From contig JAFFSR010000136.1 in the NCBI GenBank assembly GCA_017163975.1, positions 12,273,501-12,337,500 of the forward strand: DNA of 64,000 nucleotides, given 5' to 3'. Below the pieces are notes generated by a model. That model was not told the origin of the DNA. It made no database searches and worked only from the letters and a program-made list of their open reading frames with translations. A program made the position numbers and the translations under genes. Positions within the stretch are counted from its first letter, which is position 1. Every line of letters begins with the position of its first letter. This stretch comes from Anastatus disparis (Eukaryota > Arthropoda > Insecta > Hymenoptera > Eupelmidae). Of the stretch, positions 61,901 through 64,000 are shown piece by piece.

Positions 61901-64000
61901 CATACAAGAAGAACTCACACACCCTCTTAATTTTTTCAAGTTGAAAATTTTACTACGGACCATCCTGTACATGTATATTTTAAAAGAGAAAAGTTTATTT
62001 AAAAAAAATTTTTTTTTATTAACGAAACTTGCATTATGAATCGCAACGTTTCATAGCTTTTGGTATGCATTACCAAGTGCGCTTTTGATACAAATGGTTT
62101 TACTTTCATCAGCTGGCGTTTTTGATGAATTGACTTTGAGCGTGCTTTAAATGTCGGTATTTAAAGTAATGCTTAAAAATTTTTAATGCTAGTAGTAGGA
62201 AAAAAAAAATTATTTCTCTTCTATATAAAGTAGGTTTGAAAACATTGAAATAATCTCAAAACTAAAATTGGCATAAAAGTAGGATTGATTCTTTAATCTA
62301 AATTAATAGAAAGTTTAGTCTGAATTCAACGAGCTAATGAAGATTAATGATAAAAGAATACTAAACTCTTATGAGATTAATTACGATTTTATAGTAAAAT
62401 GAAAAAAAAGAGAGAGAACATGCATATACATTTTCATCAAATAATCTCTCTGACAGCTAATACATCAAACAATCTAGAAATAAAAAGTATATTAAAATCA
62501 TAACCCTGAAAACAACGTACAATCAATAACCCAGTATCAAATAATCATTTACTTGTCAGTTCGAGCGTATAACATTATATCAATTCCTTGTATGAAAACT
62601 AAAATAGAAAAGGAATAAAAAGAAAAGAAAAACTAAAAAAAAATAAAAGAAACGAATATAGTAGCATGCATGATATGGATGATTAAAGAGCATTGCAAGC
62701 AAAATATCGAGTCAAACATACGAATATTATTTTCTCTTTTTTTTCCTACTTGTTACTTTAAACGTATACTTTACACGTTTTATCTATCCTTTTCTGTAAC
62801 TGAGAGACTCTCTGACACGATTTTCTTGGCTTCGAAGTGAGAGTCCTATAGAAATGTTGGAACTTTTATATATACCGTAACTTTTTTACTCGTCTATTTT
62901 CAGCAAAAAAAAATTACTGTGCTCTTTGATTTTTTTTTCTTATTTAACCAAATTGATTGATACGATTTTAAAATATCAAAAAAAGCAGTATACATTTATT
63001 CATAGATTTGTTTGAAAAACTTTCCCAATCTCTGATGGAATCAATAATCAACTTTGAGCGTTCGACGTTTCGAAAAATCAAAAGAGAGAAATAATAAAGC
63101 AAAAAGGGAAAACTTACGATGTATATACGCGCCTAAAAAAAATATAATTGTATCAGCAACTAAAAAAAGTTAACTCTCGAAATCAAATTATACGATCGCA
63201 TCCAAGCAAAAAACTTTTTCGACGCTACAACACACACACAAAGTTCGCAATATAAACAACATTAAAACCAAAAATGAAAAAAAATACATCGTGTTTCGTC
63301 CTCTCTATATACATCAAGCAAAAATTTATTACGCACAACGTATATAGAAAGCTGCTATATGGAATAAGCGAGAGGTATATAGAAAAGAAGCCCTTTTTTA
63401 TATACATGCATTTACTTTCAATCTTTTTTTTTTTTCTCTCTCTGGTTTATATAGCTTTTTTAAGTCTCTTCTAAAACTAAAGCCACTGTGCAGCCCAGAG
63501 AGAAGAAGCAAGTATATGTTTGCAAACCAGTCCTGGGGATTCTCTCTCGTCGTCTCTTGAGAGAAAGAAAGAGAAGTGGGTTTAGGTGCAAGTTACATAC
63601 ATGTACGTAACATACGTTTATATATATGTACATGTATAGGTGTATAGTATAGTATATTATATAGGAAGAGGCTTAGGCGGCGCTAACGGGCTTTATAACA
63701 AGAGAGTGAGTGAGAGAAAGAGAGAGAAGAAACGTGCAAGAGAGAGAAAACGTCTTCTTGTTAAAGTTCTCTCTTGTTGTAAAACGGAAGGCTTGGCTAT
63801 TTTCATTGTTCTTTGGGGCTCAGGTTATTAAGGCTTGAGCGTAATTTGCTGGAGAAAACGGTAATATGATTTAGGTGGAAAATTTAGGTGAATTAATTGT
63901 AAGAAGAAATTTTTTTCTTTATTTTAAACACTGGGATATAGAATGATTATAGCTATACATCGTCGAGAGGTGAATTTTTCATGTTGTTTGAAAAAAAGCC
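56000..64000. other. Low-complexity non-coding region; no gene recognised
   Basis: I see no exon with recognisable protein similarity on either strand. The region alternates AT-rich DNA with GA/CT runs (58860-58890, 61740-61765, 63425-63445, 63700-63750), TA microsatellites (58116-58134, 61881-61900), and TACG repeats (61630-61641). The composition resembles the sequence upstream of the Mthl5-like gene, so it may hold promoters, 5' UTRs or long introns of genes outside the window. The many short ORFs are low-complexity (Lys/Arg-rich or Phe-rich). Confidence 0.45.

Noticed and set aside
1..64000. CRISPR arrays, bacterial operons, integrated viral genes, telomeric TTAGG arrays, rRNA
   Set aside because: None was seen; the content is ordinary insect nuclear DNA with genes, MITEs and a SINE.

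Overview
The window is AT-rich insect nuclear DNA, most likely from a hymenopteran (possibly a parasitoid wasp). Evidence: spliceosomal introns with GT-AG borders, metazoan housekeeping genes, and two Methuselah-type GPCRs, a family typical of insects. No bacterial, organellar, CRISPR or viral content was seen. The species assignment is inference; the gene identities rest on protein motifs I recognise.

Layout. 1-5019: no visible gene, probably upstream intron sequence. 5020-6112 (+): last two exons of a carbonic anhydrase-related protein. 8153-34235 (-): the complete 15-exon spliceosomal helicase Aquarius (AQR, 1456 aa). Its third intron is 16.4 kb long and hosts two Methuselah-like receptor genes on the opposite strand (20013-25967 and 30655-32345). 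34.47-49.0 kb: a partial tandem duplication of the uracil-DNA glycosylase gene SMUG1. The upstream copy is a pseudogene that keeps its introns. It runs straight into an intact intronless 1669-codon ORF for the chromatin remodeller Osa/ARID1 (36645-41654). The downstream copy (47962-49011) is intact. Between the two lies about 5.5 kb packed with foldback elements and MITEs, one nested in another. 49180-49689 (+): intronless ADAT2 tRNA adenosine deaminase. About 50219-50411: a tRNA-derived SINE. 50532-52390 (-): a membrane-anchored tubulin tyrosine ligase-like protein. 53959-54888 (+): RpS29. 55080-55612 (-): 3' part of a WAP-domain protein gene. 56-64 kb: low-complexity intergenic or intronic DNA with no recognisable exon.

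How the parts relate. The genes are mostly independent housekeeping genes (splicing, translation, tRNA editing, base-excision repair, tubulin modification) plus two receptors; there is no operon-like pathway. The most unusual object is the SMUG1-pseudogene/osa junction. The start codon, the splice acceptor just before it and the upstream promoter region of the intronless osa ORF all derive from duplicated SMUG1 DNA. This makes it a candidate chimeric retrogene that acquired a ready-made promoter, 5' exon and intron. The duplication also supplies empty sites that date and delimit several mobile-element insertions.
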